Of a DNA stretch of 64,000 bases, positions 24,653 through 32,682 are shown in pieces. Location of the stretch: positions 116,333-180,332 of the forward strand of contig NZ_BOMZ01000088.1 in NCBI RefSeq assembly GCF_016862455.1, written 5' to 3'. This DNA comes from Actinoplanes utahensis. GTDB lineage: Bacteria; Actinomycetota; Actinomycetes; Mycobacteriales; Micromonosporaceae. The notes beneath the pieces are model-generated. The model did not search any database. It was not told the DNA's origin and saw only the letters and a list, made by a program, of their open reading frames with translations. Each line of letters begins with the position of its first letter. Positions within the stretch are counted from its first letter, which is position 1. Made by a program: the position numbers and the translations under genes.

Positions 24653-26380
24653 TCAGTCCGGCAGGACGGTGCAGGTCAGGATGGTGTCGGCCAGGTGCAG
24701 GCGCTGCCGGTTGGGGATCGTCTTGACGGCCAGCCAGCGGTGCTCGCCGGTGCCGGGCGCGGGCACGAACTCGGGCGCGTCGGAACTCGCCACCGTGAGG
24801 CGCAGGGCGTGACCGGCCGGCAGGCGGTAACCGGTGTGCCCGAGATCGATCGTCACGGCGAAGGCGTCACCGGGGACGAGGATCGTCTGCTGGCCGCGGG
24901 CGATCAACCGGGCGGTTCCGTCCGGCGCCACATCGGCGAGCCGCACGAACACGTCCATCTCCGGCCCGTCGGAGCCGACGACCGCGTCCAGGCGGATCGG
25001 CCCGGCCAGGTCGAGCGGCCCGGTCACCGGTTCGGCGGTGAAGACCAGCACGTCGGCACGGCCGGCGAGGCCGCGTTCGTCCGGGAACTCGCGCAGGAAC
25101 GCGAACGCGTCGGCGACCGGCGACGGCACCGGGTCGGCGGCGTCATGGATCCATGTCACGACTCCGGAGCCGGTCGCGGGAGCGCCCGGAGCGGCGGGGA
25201 CGAGGATTCCGGTGGAGGCGGCGGAGAGGGTGGGACGCCAGCTCATCTCGTACGACGAGGGAAGTGGCCACACACCCGCGGCCCGCAACGCCGCGTCCCC
25301 GGAGTTGGCCAGTTGCCAGCGCACGCGCGGTATGTCGGCGTCGTGACCGCGCAGGAACACGTCGAAGAACTCGACGGCGGGCCCGAGGTAGCGGTCGGCC
25401 GTCTCGTCGACCGTGGCGGGCCGGCCGGGGGCGAAATGGCTGGTGTTCTCGTGGTCGATCGCTTCGAGGAGCAGGTACTCGTTGTGCGCCCAGGCCGGGC
25501 GGCGTTGCAGCTCACGATGGTCGGACCACTGCCAGGGCGCGCAGTTGTCCCACCAGCCGATGGTCATCAGCACCGGCACGGCCGGTGCGTCGAACGGGCT
25601 CCCGGCGGGGAAGCGCCGCAGCCCGACCGGGTACGGGAACCACAGGTCGTAGGACGCGGACCGGCTGCCGACCGCGGTGAAGAACTCCTCGACCTGGGCC
25701 GCGAGGGGCCGCCGGGTCCAGTCGATCTGCCAGTCGAGGATGTCCCGGTCGTGGAACATCGACAGCGGGTAGAACCGGTGCACCGACATCTCCACGTCGT
25801 GGGTGCGCTGCCCCGGCACGGGCGCCGGCAGTTCACCGAGGCGGGTGCCGGTGACCCGGGGAACCATCGCCTTGAGCGCCCGGTGCCCGGTGGACGCCGC
25901 CGCCCACTGGGTGTAGCCGTAGTACGAGTCGCCCCACATCCCGACGGTCCCGTCGGACCACGGCTGGTTGATCACCCAGTCGAGGGTGTCGTACCCGTCG
26001 TAGGCCTCGTTGACGAACAGCAGCGTCTCGCCCTCGGAGCGGAACTTGCCGCGGACGTCCTGCACGACCATCCGGTAGCCACGGGCGGTGAAGTACGCGG
26101 CGATCTGCGGCATGAACGTGTACTCGCCGCACTTGTCGTACGGCAGCCGGGTGAGGATCGTCGGCCCCGGCTCCGGGGTGGCGGGCAGATAGACGTCGGT
26201 GGCGAGGCGGACCCCGTCCCGCATCCGCACCATGTACTGGGTGGCGTCCGGGGACAGCGGCCCCGGCCCGGTCCGCTGCACCGAGATGCTCGTCAGTGCC
26301 GGCTTGGACATGCCTTCCCCGCCCTCGCCTGCGGTGTCGTTGTCGGGTGCGGGTGGCTGCCGCTCGGTGCGGTCAGTCAT
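24653..26380 (-). CDS. CocE/NonD-family hydrolase
   Basis: A 575-residue alpha/beta hydrolase of the X-Pro dipeptidyl-peptidase/cocaine-esterase (CocE/NonD) group. The nucleophile elbow GDSYYGYTQ (about residue 150), the acid in the IGWWDNCAPWQ region and a His in AIDHENTSHF fit the catalytic triad, and the C-terminal 200 residues form the jelly-roll domain of this family (YRLPAGHALRLTVASS). Start ATG 26380 is one base after the DUF3237 stop, so translation is coupled; an internal ATG at 26311 with GGGGAAGG upstream is possible. No signal peptide. It would cleave an ester or amide, in company with the amidase downstream. Confidence 0.85.
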   Translation of the reverse strand: MTDRTERQPPAPDNDTAGEGGEGMSKPALTSISVQRTGPGPLSPDATQYMVRMRDGVRLATDVYLPATPEPGPTILTRLPYDKCGEYTFMPQIAAYFTARGYRMVVQDVRGKFRSEGETLLFVNEAYDGYDTLDWVINQPWSDGTVGMWGDSYYGYTQWAAASTGHRALKAMVPRVTGTRLGELPAPVPGQRTHDVEMSVHRFYPLSMFHDRDILDWQIDWTRRPLAAQVEEFFTAVGSRSASYDLWFPYPVGLRRFPAGSPFDAPAVPVLMTIGWWDNCAPWQWSDHRELQRRPAWAHNEYLLLEAIDHENTSHFAPGRPATVDETADRYLGPAVEFFDVFLRGHDADIPRVRWQLANSGDAALRAAGVWPLPSSYEMSWRPTLSAASTGILVPAAPGAPATGSGVVTWIHDAADPVPSPVADAFAFLREFPDERGLAGRADVLVFTAEPVTGPLDLAGPIRLDAVVGSDGPEMDVFVRLADVAPDGTARLIARGQQTILVPGDAFAVTIDLGHTGYRLPAGHALRLTVASSDAPEFVPAPGTGEHRWLAVKTIPNRQRLHLADTILTCTVLPD

Positions 26381-26381
26381 G

Positions 26382-26834
26382 TCAGAGGACCTCGAAGAAG
26401 CGGATGCAGACCTGGCCGTTCTCCCCGCGGGCCAGTCCCACGAAGACGGACGAGGCCAGCCAGCGGTGGGCGGGGGCGTCGGTGTGGAAGACCGGGCTGG
26501 TCCGGTAGTAGTACTCGGTCTCCGGCAGGTCCTCCCCCGCCTCGATCCGGGCATCGATCTCCGGCGTGGCCCGCCAGAACCCCCGGTTGTGGATGTCGAT
26601 CACCGCACCGTCGGACGCCTGCAGGAGGTAGCGGGCGTCCAGCGCGGTCACGTCGCCACTGGTGGTCGACCAGTCGCCGCCGCCGGCGAGGACCTTGCCG
26701 GTGAGCCGTGGCCCGTCGACAGTGCCGCCGGTGATCGGCGTGAACATCAGCCCACCGTCGATGAGCAGGGTCTCGGCGACGTCGACCCGGGCCTCGAACG
26801 CGAAGACCAACCGCGGGTCAGGCAGCTCGAACAT
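26382..26834 (-). CDS. DUF3237 family protein
   Basis: A 150-residue protein starting at ATG 26834, six bases after GAGG. DUF3237 proteins are small beta-barrel proteins; the segments GPRLTGKVLAGGGDWS, DVTALDARYLLQASDG and FHTDAPAHRWLASSVFVG are typical. The family has no firmly known reaction, but its members often sit beside catabolic hydrolases and steroid- or aromatic-degrading enzymes. It is the first gene of the operon with the CocE-type hydrolase and amidase and is divergent from a TetR regulator. Confidence 0.8.
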   Translation of the reverse strand: MFELPDPRLVFAFEARVDVAETLLIDGGLMFTPITGGTVDGPRLTGKVLAGGGDWSTTSGDVTALDARYLLQASDGAVIDIHNRGFWRATPEIDARIEAGEDLPETEYYYRTSPVFHTDAPAHRWLASSVFVGLARGENGQVCIRFFEVL

Positions 26835-26951
26835 GAACATCCTCGTTTTCTATTCCGAAATGACAATCAATTAGTCTGGTGCTGGTACTCGGTGCTGGCT
26901 CACGGCCGCCGCGACAGCACGGGGAAGCAGCCGCAGAGAAGGAGAGGCCTC
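26835..26951. promoter_or_regulatory. Divergent control region of the DUF3237 operon and tetR
   Basis: An AT-rich island (about 26845-26875) is unusual in this GC-rich window and lies between the two divergent starts. GGTGCTGG occurs twice (26878-26885 and 26891-26898). The tetR ribosome site GGAGAGG is at 26941-26947. I could not define a convincing palindromic operator. Confidence 0.35.
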
Positions 26952-27539
26952 GTGGGACGTCCGAGCATGGCCGCGGAGAGGACCGAGCAGATCATGCAGG
27001 CGACCGCCCGCTGCCTGCAGAAACACGGTCTCGCCGGGACGACCCTGGAGCGGGTGTCCGAGGAGTCCGGGCTGAGCCGCAGCCACGTCCGGCACTACGT
27101 CGGCAACCGGGACGACCTGCTGCGCCGGTTCGCGACCTGGCTGTACACCGGGTACGAGGCCGAGTTCATCGGCAGGGTCGCGGAGGCGCCGGCCCGGGAG
27201 AAGCTGCCGATCGTGATGGACTACCTGTTCAGCAGCGGGTTCCTGCCGATCAGCGACGACGACACGGTGATCCGCGAGCTGATCACCGCGGGGATCGCCG
27301 ACGACGGCATCCGGGCCACCATGCAGGCGCACTACACGCAGGCGGTGCAGGCGGTCGAGGACGCGGTCGCCGCCGAGTACCCGGCCGCCTCGCCCGGCGC
27401 CCGGCGCACCACCGCGTACGGGCTGTGGTGCCTGGCGATGGGCAACTCGATGATGGCCGAGCTCCAGCTCCCGGCCGCGGCCGGCGGACTGGTCCGGGCC
27501 TCCGCCGAGTCCCTGCTGGAACGCCTCAGTCACGGCTGA
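26952..27539 (+). CDS. TetR-family regulator
   Basis: A 195-residue regulator starting at GTG 26952 behind GGAGAGG. The N-terminal HTH is clear (RTEQIMQATARCLQKHG, then TTLERVSEESGLSRSHVRHYVGNRDDLLRRF). The C-terminal ligand domain has RELITAGIADDGIRATM and a long last helix. It is divergent from the DUF3237/CocE/amidase operon, which it probably represses, and its 3' end overlaps that of the convergent ABC ATPase gene by 14 bases. The position between hydrolases and importer suggests it senses the compound they handle (inference). Confidence 0.85.
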   Translation: MGRPSMAAERTEQIMQATARCLQKHGLAGTTLERVSEESGLSRSHVRHYVGNRDDLLRRFATWLYTGYEAEFIGRVAEAPAREKLPIVMDYLFSSGFLPISDDDTVIRELITAGIADDGIRATMQAHYTQAVQAVEDAVAAEYPAASPGARRTTAYGLWCLAMGNSMMAELQLPAAAGGLVRASAESLLERLSHG

Positions 27540-28242
27540 CCGCCCGGGTGGGCGTCCAGCCCGCCCGGGGCACCGACGCGACGAGCCGCCGGGTGTACTC
27601 GTGCTCCGGCGCGCCGAGCACCCGCGCGACCGGCCCCGCCTCGACCACCTTCCCGCGCGACATCACGACCACGTCCTCGCAGACGTGCCGGACCACGGAC
27701 AGGTCGTGGGTGATGAACAGGTAGGCCACCCCCGTGGCGGCCCGCGCGTCCACCAGCAGGTTCAGGATCTGCGCCTGGATCGACACGTCCAGCGCGGCGA
27801 CGGCCTCGTCCAGCACGAGCAGCCGCGGCTCCGCGGCGAGCGCCCGGGCGATGGCGACCCGCTGCCGCTGCCCGCCGGACAGGTGCCGGGGCAGCGCGTC
27901 GCCGAGGGCGCGGTCCAGCCCGACCAGGTCGAGCAGTTCGGCCGTCCGGGAGCGGTCCTTGCGGTGGTGGGCGAGCACCTCGTCGAGGCAGCCGCGCACG
28001 GTCTGCCGCCGATCGAGGCTCTGGTACGGGTCCTGGAACACCATCTGGACGCTCCCGCGCAGCTCGACCGTGCCGGAGGTGGCCTTCTCCAGGCCGGTGA
28101 CGATCCGCGCGCAGGTGGTCTTGCCGGATCCGGACTCGCCGACCACGGCGAGGGATCCGCCCTCGCGGACGGCGAAGCTGACCCCGTCCACCGCGACCAC
28201 GCCTGTGAACTCCTTCCGCAGGTCGCGGACTTCCAGGATCAC
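27526..28242 (-). CDS. Oligopeptide-type ABC transporter ATPase (OppF-like)
   Basis: A 238-residue ATPase starting at GTG 28242, whose GTGA overlaps the stop of the other ATPase gene. Walker A GESGSGKT, Q-loop VFQDPYQSLDRRQTV, signature LSGGQRQR, Walker B LLVLDEAVAALD and H-loop ITHD are all present; the usual Pro after DE in Walker B is Ala here (DEAVAALD), which is seen in OppF/DppF relatives. It lacks the long C-terminal extension of classical OppF, stopping soon after EHEYTRRLVASVP. It would power uptake together with the 308-residue ATPase. Confidence 0.88.
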   Translation of the reverse strand: MILEVRDLRKEFTGVVAVDGVSFAVREGGSLAVVGESGSGKTTCARIVTGLEKATSGTVELRGSVQMVFQDPYQSLDRRQTVRGCLDEVLAHHRKDRSRTAELLDLVGLDRALGDALPRHLSGGQRQRVAIARALAAEPRLLVLDEAVAALDVSIQAQILNLLVDARAATGVAYLFITHDLSVVRHVCEDVVVMSRGKVVEAGPVARVLGAPEHEYTRRLVASVPRAGWTPTRAVSRD

Positions 28243-29165
28243 CGGGCCTCCAACAGGTGACAGGCGGCCGAGCCGTCGAAGACCGGCCGGACCTCCCGGC
28301 ATCGGGCTTCGGCGTGCGGGCAGCGGTCGGCGAAGACGCAGCCGGGTGGCGCGGTCAGAGCGGACTGCGGGACGCCGGGGACGGTCCGCAGCCTCTCCCC
28401 CGGCGCGACGGCGCCGGGGCGCGAGTTCAGGAGCGCCCGGGTGTACGGGTGACGCGCGCCCGCATGCAGCGCGGCGGCCGGCAGGACCTCGACGATCTCC
28501 CCCGCGTACATGACGGCGATCCGGTCGCAGACGGCGGCGGCCAGTTCCAGGTCGTGGGTGATGAACATCAGCGCCACCTGCCGGGCGGCGCGCTGCTCGT
28601 TGAGGATCGCCACCACCTCCTCCTGGGTGGTCACGTCCAGGGCGGTGGTCGGCTCGTCGGCGAGGATCAGCCGCGGCCCGGTCAGCAGGGCGGCCGCGAT
28701 CACCACGCGCTGGAGCAGGCCGCCGCTCAACTCGTACGGCCGCTGATGGAGCCGGCGCACCGCATCGCCGATGCCGACCTCGGACAGGGCGCGGGCCGCC
28801 CGCCGCGTCGCCTCGGTCCGGCCGACGCCCTGGTCCCGGAGCACTTCGGTGAGGAAGTCGCCGATCGTGCGCACCGGGTTGACCACCGCGCGCGGGTCCT
28901 GGAACACCATCGCGACGTCCCGGGACCGCATCCGCCGCAGCCCGGCCGCGTCGAGCGAGGAGACGTCCACGCCGTCGAACCGCACCGCGCCCTCGGTCCG
29001 GGAGCCGGGCGGCAGCAGCCGGACCACCGACTTGACGGTCATCGACTTGCCCGATCCGGACTCGCCGACCAGGCCGACCGCCTCCCCGGCCGCCACCTCG
29101 AGGGTGACACCGCGCAGGATCGGTGTGCCGCCCACGCGCAGCCGCAGGTCATCGAACTGGAGCAT
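28239..29165 (-). CDS. Oligopeptide-type ABC transporter ATPase (OppD-like)
   Basis: A 308-residue ATPase of the Opp/Dpp nickel-peptide group. Walker A GESGSGKS (about 36), Q-loop MVFQDPRAVVNPVRT, signature LSGGLLQRV, Walker B LILADEPTTALD and H-loop ITHDLEL are intact. The C-terminal oligo_HPY region with cysteines (CVFADRCPHAEARC) that binds an iron-sulphur cluster in some relatives is present. It overlaps the upstream permease gene by 17 bases and the downstream ATPase gene by 4, so the operon is tightly coupled. Confidence 0.9.
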   Translation of the reverse strand: MLQFDDLRLRVGGTPILRGVTLEVAAGEAVGLVGESGSGKSMTVKSVVRLLPPGSRTEGAVRFDGVDVSSLDAAGLRRMRSRDVAMVFQDPRAVVNPVRTIGDFLTEVLRDQGVGRTEATRRAARALSEVGIGDAVRRLHQRPYELSGGLLQRVVIAAALLTGPRLILADEPTTALDVTTQEEVVAILNEQRAARQVALMFITHDLELAAAVCDRIAVMYAGEIVEVLPAAALHAGARHPYTRALLNSRPGAVAPGERLRTVPGVPQSALTAPPGCVFADRCPHAEARCREVRPVFDGSAACHLLEAR

Positions 29166-30006
29166 GATCGCCTCCGAACCGGGTGGCCAGCCGTTCCGCG
29201 ACGGCGGTGAAGGCGACCACGGTGATCACCACCGCGACCGCGGCCGCGATGGACTGCTGCGGGAAGCCCGCCAGGATGGACGGCTGACCGTTGGCGATCA
29301 TCAGTCCCCAGTCCGCGGCGGGCGGTTGCAGGCCCAGGCCGAGGAACGAGATCGAGGCCAGGTCGATCATCGCGTAGCCGAAGCCGATCGCGGCCTGGAC
29401 CATCAGCAACGGCGCCAGGTTGGGCACCAGGTGCCGCACGCAGATGTGCCAGCCGGAGAAGCCCTGCACGCGCAGCGCCTCGATGTAGGGCAGGTTCCGT
29501 TCGCGCAGCGCGGCGGCCCGCATGACCCGGGCGATGACCGGCACGAACGCGAGCGACAGCGCGGCGACCGGGGTGACGAAGCCGCTGCCGAAGAGGGCGG
29601 CCACGGTGATCGCCAGGACCAGGCCGGGGAACGCGAACAGCACGTCGAGGGTCCGGGAGATCAGCGCGTCGAACCAGCCACCGAACCAGGCCGCGGTGAT
29701 CGCGAGGATCGCACCGGCCGTCCCGGCGGCGAGGATCACGATCAGCGGGCCGGCCAGGCTGGTCCGGGCGCCGTGGATCAGCCGGGAGAACAGGTCCCGG
29801 CCGAGATCGTCGGTCCCGAGAAGGTGCCGCGCCGAGAGCGGGGCGTGCGCGTTCAGCGGATCCAGCGCGTCGGGGTCGTACGGGGCGATCCAGGGCGCGA
29901 AGATCGCGACGAGAACGATCAGGGCGCAGAACAGACCGGCGACCGGCGCGGCCCCGCGCTTGGCCGCCGGCTTCCGCAGCGGCATCGGAATCGACATGGC
30001 GCTCAT
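29149..30006 (-). CDS. Oligopeptide-type ABC permease (OppC-like)
   Basis: A 285-residue inner-membrane permease starting at ATG 30006 inside the stop of the oppB-like gene. It has the OppC N-terminal region (one membrane helix, then YDPDALDPLNAHAPLSARHLLGTDDLGRDLFS shortened here to the hallmark LGTDDLGRDLFSR), five further helices and the EAA loop (ALRVQGFSGWHICVRHLVPN) that contacts the ATPases. All expected elements are present, so this half of the translocator appears intact while its partner is frameshifted. Confidence 0.88.
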   Translation of the reverse strand: MSAMSIPMPLRKPAAKRGAAPVAGLFCALIVLVAIFAPWIAPYDPDALDPLNAHAPLSARHLLGTDDLGRDLFSRLIHGARTSLAGPLIVILAAGTAGAILAITAAWFGGWFDALISRTLDVLFAFPGLVLAITVAALFGSGFVTPVAALSLAFVPVIARVMRAAALRERNLPYIEALRVQGFSGWHICVRHLVPNLAPLLMVQAAIGFGYAMIDLASISFLGLGLQPPAADWGLMIANGQPSILAGFPQQSIAAAVAVVITVVAFTAVAERLATRFGGDHAPVR

Positions 30007-30948
30007 ACCGCCCCCGCACGGGCCAGACGCGGGTCGAGCACCGCGTTCAGCACGTCGACCAGCATGTTGACCAGCACGAACACCGTCACCAGCAACAACG
30101 ACAGCGCCTGCACCACGACCATGTCCTGCCGGGCCGCGCTCTGCACCAGCAGCGACCCCAGGCCGGCCACCCCGAACGCCTGCTCGGCCACCGCCGTCGC
30201 CGCGAACAGCCCGGCCACCGTCACCCCGGAGACCGCGACGATCGGCGGGGCGGCGTTGCGCAGCACGTGCCGGCGCAACACGGTCCAGCGGGGCAGCCCG
30301 CGCACCCGGGCGGCGGCGACGTGGTCGGCGGCGAGTTCGGCGCGGACCTCGGTGCGGGTGATCCGGCTGACGTAGGCGAGGTAACCGCCGCTGAGCGCCA
30401 GCGCCGGCAGCGTCAGGTGGTGGATCCGGTCGGTGAACCCGGTACCGGACCCGTAGACCGGGAACCAGGACAGGGTGGTCGCGAAGAGCCAGATCAGCAG
30501 GATGGCGGCGACGAACGCGGGCGCGGCCATCAGCACCGTCGTGATCACAGTCAGCGCCTGATCGACCCGCCGGCCGCCGACGGCGGCGACGACGCCCGCG
30601 GTGACCCCGAGGAGCAGGATCAGCAGGCCGGCGTACGCGACCAGCAGCACCGTGTTCCCGATCCGCGCCCCGATCAGCGCCGTCACCGGCTCCTTGAGCA
30701 CCATCGAGGTGCCCGGGTCGCCGCTGAGCAGGCCGGACAGCCAGTGCCAGTACTGCACCGGGAACGGGTCGTCGAGGTGGTACCGCGCGCGGATCTCGGC
30801 CAGCGCCGCCGGGTCGGGCTGATGCCCGCCGGCGAGGAGGCTCGCCCGGGTCACCGGGCGCCAGGTACAGCGCCGCGAAGATGATCAGGCTGGCCACCGC
30901 CACGGTGCCGGCCACTCCGGCGAGCTTGCGCGCCAGGAACCCGGTCAT
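30003..30948 (-). pseudogene. Oligopeptide-type ABC permease (OppB-like), frameshifted
   Basis: The gene starts at ATG 30948 (MTGFLARKLAGVAGTVAVAS) and codes a normal OppB N-terminus up to LYLAPGDP. There the frame changes: the family continuation (ASLLAGGHQPDPAALAEIR and the rest of the permease to 30003) is found in the frame shifted by one base. The break lies in the GC run at about 30845-30856, where CCCGGGCG needs one base fewer (or two more) to join the parts. The rest of the permease, including the EAA loop LPRWTVLRRHVLRN, is well preserved. It is either a very recent mutation, a sequencing error or a programmed slip. The ATG overlaps the binding-protein stop. Confidence 0.85.
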
Positions 30949-32576
30949 GCTTTCCCGACCAGTGCGGCCCACGAGGAACTGATGTACGAGAACGACGCGG
31001 GCGCCCCGGTGATCCGCTTGTTGAGGAACAGCCGGTTGTACGAGCCGGCCAGGGTGATCTGGAGCTTCGCCGGGCCGTACACCGCCTGGGCCGCGACGAA
31101 CCTCTCCGCCGACTTCACCGGATCGGTCTCGGACACCGCCGCGGTGAGGTCCCGGGTGACCCCGGCGTCGTCGTAGCCGGTCCAGTTGAACGGCGCGCCC
31201 GGCAGCACGAAGCCCGGCGCGTAGTAGAGCGCGCCCGGCACCTCGAGATAGCCGGTCGTGGCGATCAGGTCGATGCCCCTGCGCAGCGTGGGGTCGTAGA
31301 ACAGCCCGGAGAACTCGGCCGGCTGCAACTGCTTCACGGTCAGGTTCAGGCCGATCTGCCGGGCGGCGGCCTGCGCGATCGTCGCGGTCTGCAGCAGCGA
31401 CTGCTCGCCGGCCGGCAGCGCGATCACCAGGTCCGCCCGGCTCGGCGCGGCCTCGGCGACCAGCTTCTTCGCCGCTTCCAGGTCGGCTTTCGCGGTGTCC
31501 GGCAGGGCCGCGTACCCGGCGTCGTAGACGGCCTTGGCGGGGCTGCCCTGCCAGGCCAGCGGCGGGGTGAAGGTCTTCAGCGGCGTGCCGGCGCCCTTGA
31601 GCACGCTGGTGACGAACGACGTCTTGTCGATGGCCAGGTCGAGGGCCCGCCGGATCCTCGGGTCGGCGGCCGGCCCGTCCGCGGCGACCGCGCCGAGGCT
31701 GTACGTCTCGGTGCTCGGCCCGAAGTACAGCCTCCCGGCGTCGGAGCGTTGCAGGGCGGCGATGCTGCCGACCGGGGCGCCGTAGACGCCGTCCACCTCG
31801 CCGGACAGCAGGGCGCTGGTCAGCGTGCTGCTGTCGGTGAGGAAGACGAAGTCGAAGGCGGCCGCCCGGGCCTTCCGGCTCGCGTCCCAGTAGCCGTCGT
31901 TGCGGACCAGGCTGATCCGCTGACCGTTCTGCCAGCTCGCGAGCTTGAACGGGCCGGTGCACATCAGGCCGCCGGTGGCCGTACCGAGAGCCTGTCCGGC
32001 TTTCCGGGTGTACTCCTTCTGCATGATCGCGCCGGGCACCCCGGCCAGGTTCGGGACGAACTGCATGTCCGGCGCCCGGAACCGGACGGTGACCTCGAGG
32101 TCGCCGGTCCGGTCGATCGAGGAGACGTTGGTGAAGACGTGCGCGGCGTAGGACGCCGTCTTCGGGTCCCGGTTGCGGTCGAGGCTGTAGACGACGTCGT
32201 CGGCGGTGAGCTTCGTGCCGTCCCAGAAGGTGACCCCGTCACGGACCGTGATCACCACGGTGGTCGGGTCCTTCTGGACGACCGCGCCGGCCAGGCCGGG
32301 GGCGGTGGAGAAGTCGGTGCCGAGCCGCAGCAGGCTCTCGCAGAGGTTGGTGCCGACCGTGTTGGCCGAGTAGTCGCCGGTGCGGGCCGGGTCGAGGGAG
32401 GCGGGTTCGCCGGAGGGCAGCGCCCAGGTCACCTTCGCCACCTCGCCGGTGGCGGCGGGGGTGGTCTCGGCCAGGGCGATCACCGGCGCGGTCGTCCGGT
32501 CGCCTGACAGGCTGCCCGAGCAGGCGGTCAGGGACAGGCCGAGCAGCAGCGCGGCAGAGGTGGATATGAGCTTCAC
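30945..32576 (-). CDS. ABC substrate-binding lipoprotein, family 5 (oligopeptide type)
   Basis: A 543-residue exported lipoprotein. The signal peptide ends in the lipobox LTAC, giving a diacylglyceryl Cys at residue 19. The mature protein follows the SBP_bac_5 pattern: SLDPARTGDYSANTV near the start, VTVRDGVTFWDGTKLTADDVVYS (here seen as the key WDGTKLTADDVVYS), TGPFKL, and RRALDLAIDK. These proteins deliver peptides or other amphipathic solutes to Opp/Dpp importers. It is the first gene of a five-gene operon with two permeases and two ATPases. The solute may be what the neighbouring amidase and CocE-type hydrolase break down (inference). Confidence 0.9.
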   Translation of the reverse strand: MKLISTSAALLLGLSLTACSGSLSGDRTTAPVIALAETTPAATGEVAKVTWALPSGEPASLDPARTGDYSANTVGTNLCESLLRLGTDFSTAPGLAGAVVQKDPTTVVITVRDGVTFWDGTKLTADDVVYSLDRNRDPKTASYAAHVFTNVSSIDRTGDLEVTVRFRAPDMQFVPNLAGVPGAIMQKEYTRKAGQALGTATGGLMCTGPFKLASWQNGQRISLVRNDGYWDASRKARAAAFDFVFLTDSSTLTSALLSGEVDGVYGAPVGSIAALQRSDAGRLYFGPSTETYSLGAVAADGPAADPRIRRALDLAIDKTSFVTSVLKGAGTPLKTFTPPLAWQGSPAKAVYDAGYAALPDTAKADLEAAKKLVAEAAPSRADLVIALPAGEQSLLQTATIAQAAARQIGLNLTVKQLQPAEFSGLFYDPTLRRGIDLIATTGYLEVPGALYYAPGFVLPGAPFNWTGYDDAGVTRDLTAAVSETDPVKSAERFVAAQAVYGPAKLQITLAGSYNRLFLNKRITGAPASFSYISSSWAALVGKA

Positions 32577-32625
32577 AGTTCCCCCTGAGCGGGCGGTGTG
32601 GTGTCCGCCTCACTTTCCGCGCCGG

Positions 32626-32662
32626 GCCATAGATTGTCAATCCTGGAAATCAACTATTAACT
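32626..32662. promoter_or_regulatory. Overlapping divergent promoters (importer operon and GGDEF-EAL gene)
   Basis: Plus strand: TTGTCA (32634-32639), 17 bases, TTAACT (32657-32662). Minus strand: TTGATT and TATGGC about 16 bases apart in the same region. The two predicted promoters overlap in an AT-rich patch, so their use may be mutually exclusive. Confidence 0.35.
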
Positions 32663-32682
32663 GCACTGGTAGCGGGGGTATC

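Noticed and set aside
23279..26704. A 1141-codon open frame on the plus strand.
   Set aside because: Antisense to the amidase and CocE-type genes; Arg/Gly/Pro/Asp-rich without domains, typical of shadow frames at this GC content.
29149..31962. A 937-codon open frame spanning the importer genes, as if permease and other parts were fused.
   Set aside because: It links the binding-protein antisense-frame reading, the OppB start and OppC by chance in GC-rich DNA; the individual genes have their own overlapping starts. The useful part is that it exposes the oppB frameshift.
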